A DNA stretch of 5,941 bases, taken from an uncultured Lachnospiraceae bacterium (GTDB lineage Bacteria > Bacillota > Clostridia > Lachnospirales > Lachnospiraceae). Shown here piece by piece: positions 5,939 to 5,941 of the stretch. The stretch is from contig CATLGN010000116.1 of the NCBI GenBank assembly GCA_949935685.1, positions 1-5,941 of the forward strand, given 5' to 3'. Positions within the stretch are counted from its first letter, which is position 1. Each line of letters opens with the position of its first letter. The notes beneath the pieces are model-generated. The model saw nothing but the letters and a program-made list of their open reading frames with translations, was not told the origin of the DNA and made no database searches. The position numbers and the translations under genes were made by a program.

Positions 5939-5941
5939 ATT

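Overview
The window looks like chromosome of a moderately GC-rich Gram-positive anaerobe, probably a Lachnospiraceae-type clostridium. This rests on purine-rich Shine-Dalgarno sites before every gene, a lipoprotein-anchored sugar-type binding protein, a ptb-buk butyrate pair and a short clostridial-type CstA. The species cannot be named from sequence alone. All five genes lie on the minus strand, so transcription runs from right to left.

Layout from right to left (5' to 3' for the genes). A CstA-family carbon-starvation/pyruvate-type transporter occupies 4427-5884, with a possible promoter and small palindromes in 5900-5938. Next is a gene-free stretch of about 640 bp (3791-4426). Most of it is two large imperfect palindromes, A (3821-4065) and B (about 4076-4363). 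They are related copies of one element in opposite orientation, and B carries an extra 78-bp hairpin-rich module. A strong sigma-A-type promoter (3762-3790) directly abuts palindrome A. It drives ptb (2766-3686, phosphate butyryltransferase) and buk (1656-2723, butyrate kinase), which end at a clear intrinsic terminator (1575-1632). Beyond it lie a MalE-like solute-binding lipoprotein gene (230-1531) and, 25 bp further, the first 68 codons of a membrane receptor that looks like a methyl-accepting chemotaxis protein with a four-helix-bundle sensor (1-204, running off the left edge).

How the genes work together. Ptb and Buk convert butyryl-CoA to butyrate through butyryl phosphate, yielding one ATP. 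CstA probably imports a small carbon source such as pyruvate or peptides, but the palindrome pair separates it from ptb-buk, so co-transcription is uncertain. The binding protein and receptor look like a two-gene sensing unit: no permease gene follows the binding protein inside the window, which suggests a role in chemotaxis or signalling rather than simple uptake.

The most unusual part is the palindrome pair. It matches no repeat or RNA family I can name. Its stems pair within each copy although the outer stem sequences differ between copies, as expected if structure rather than sequence is kept.
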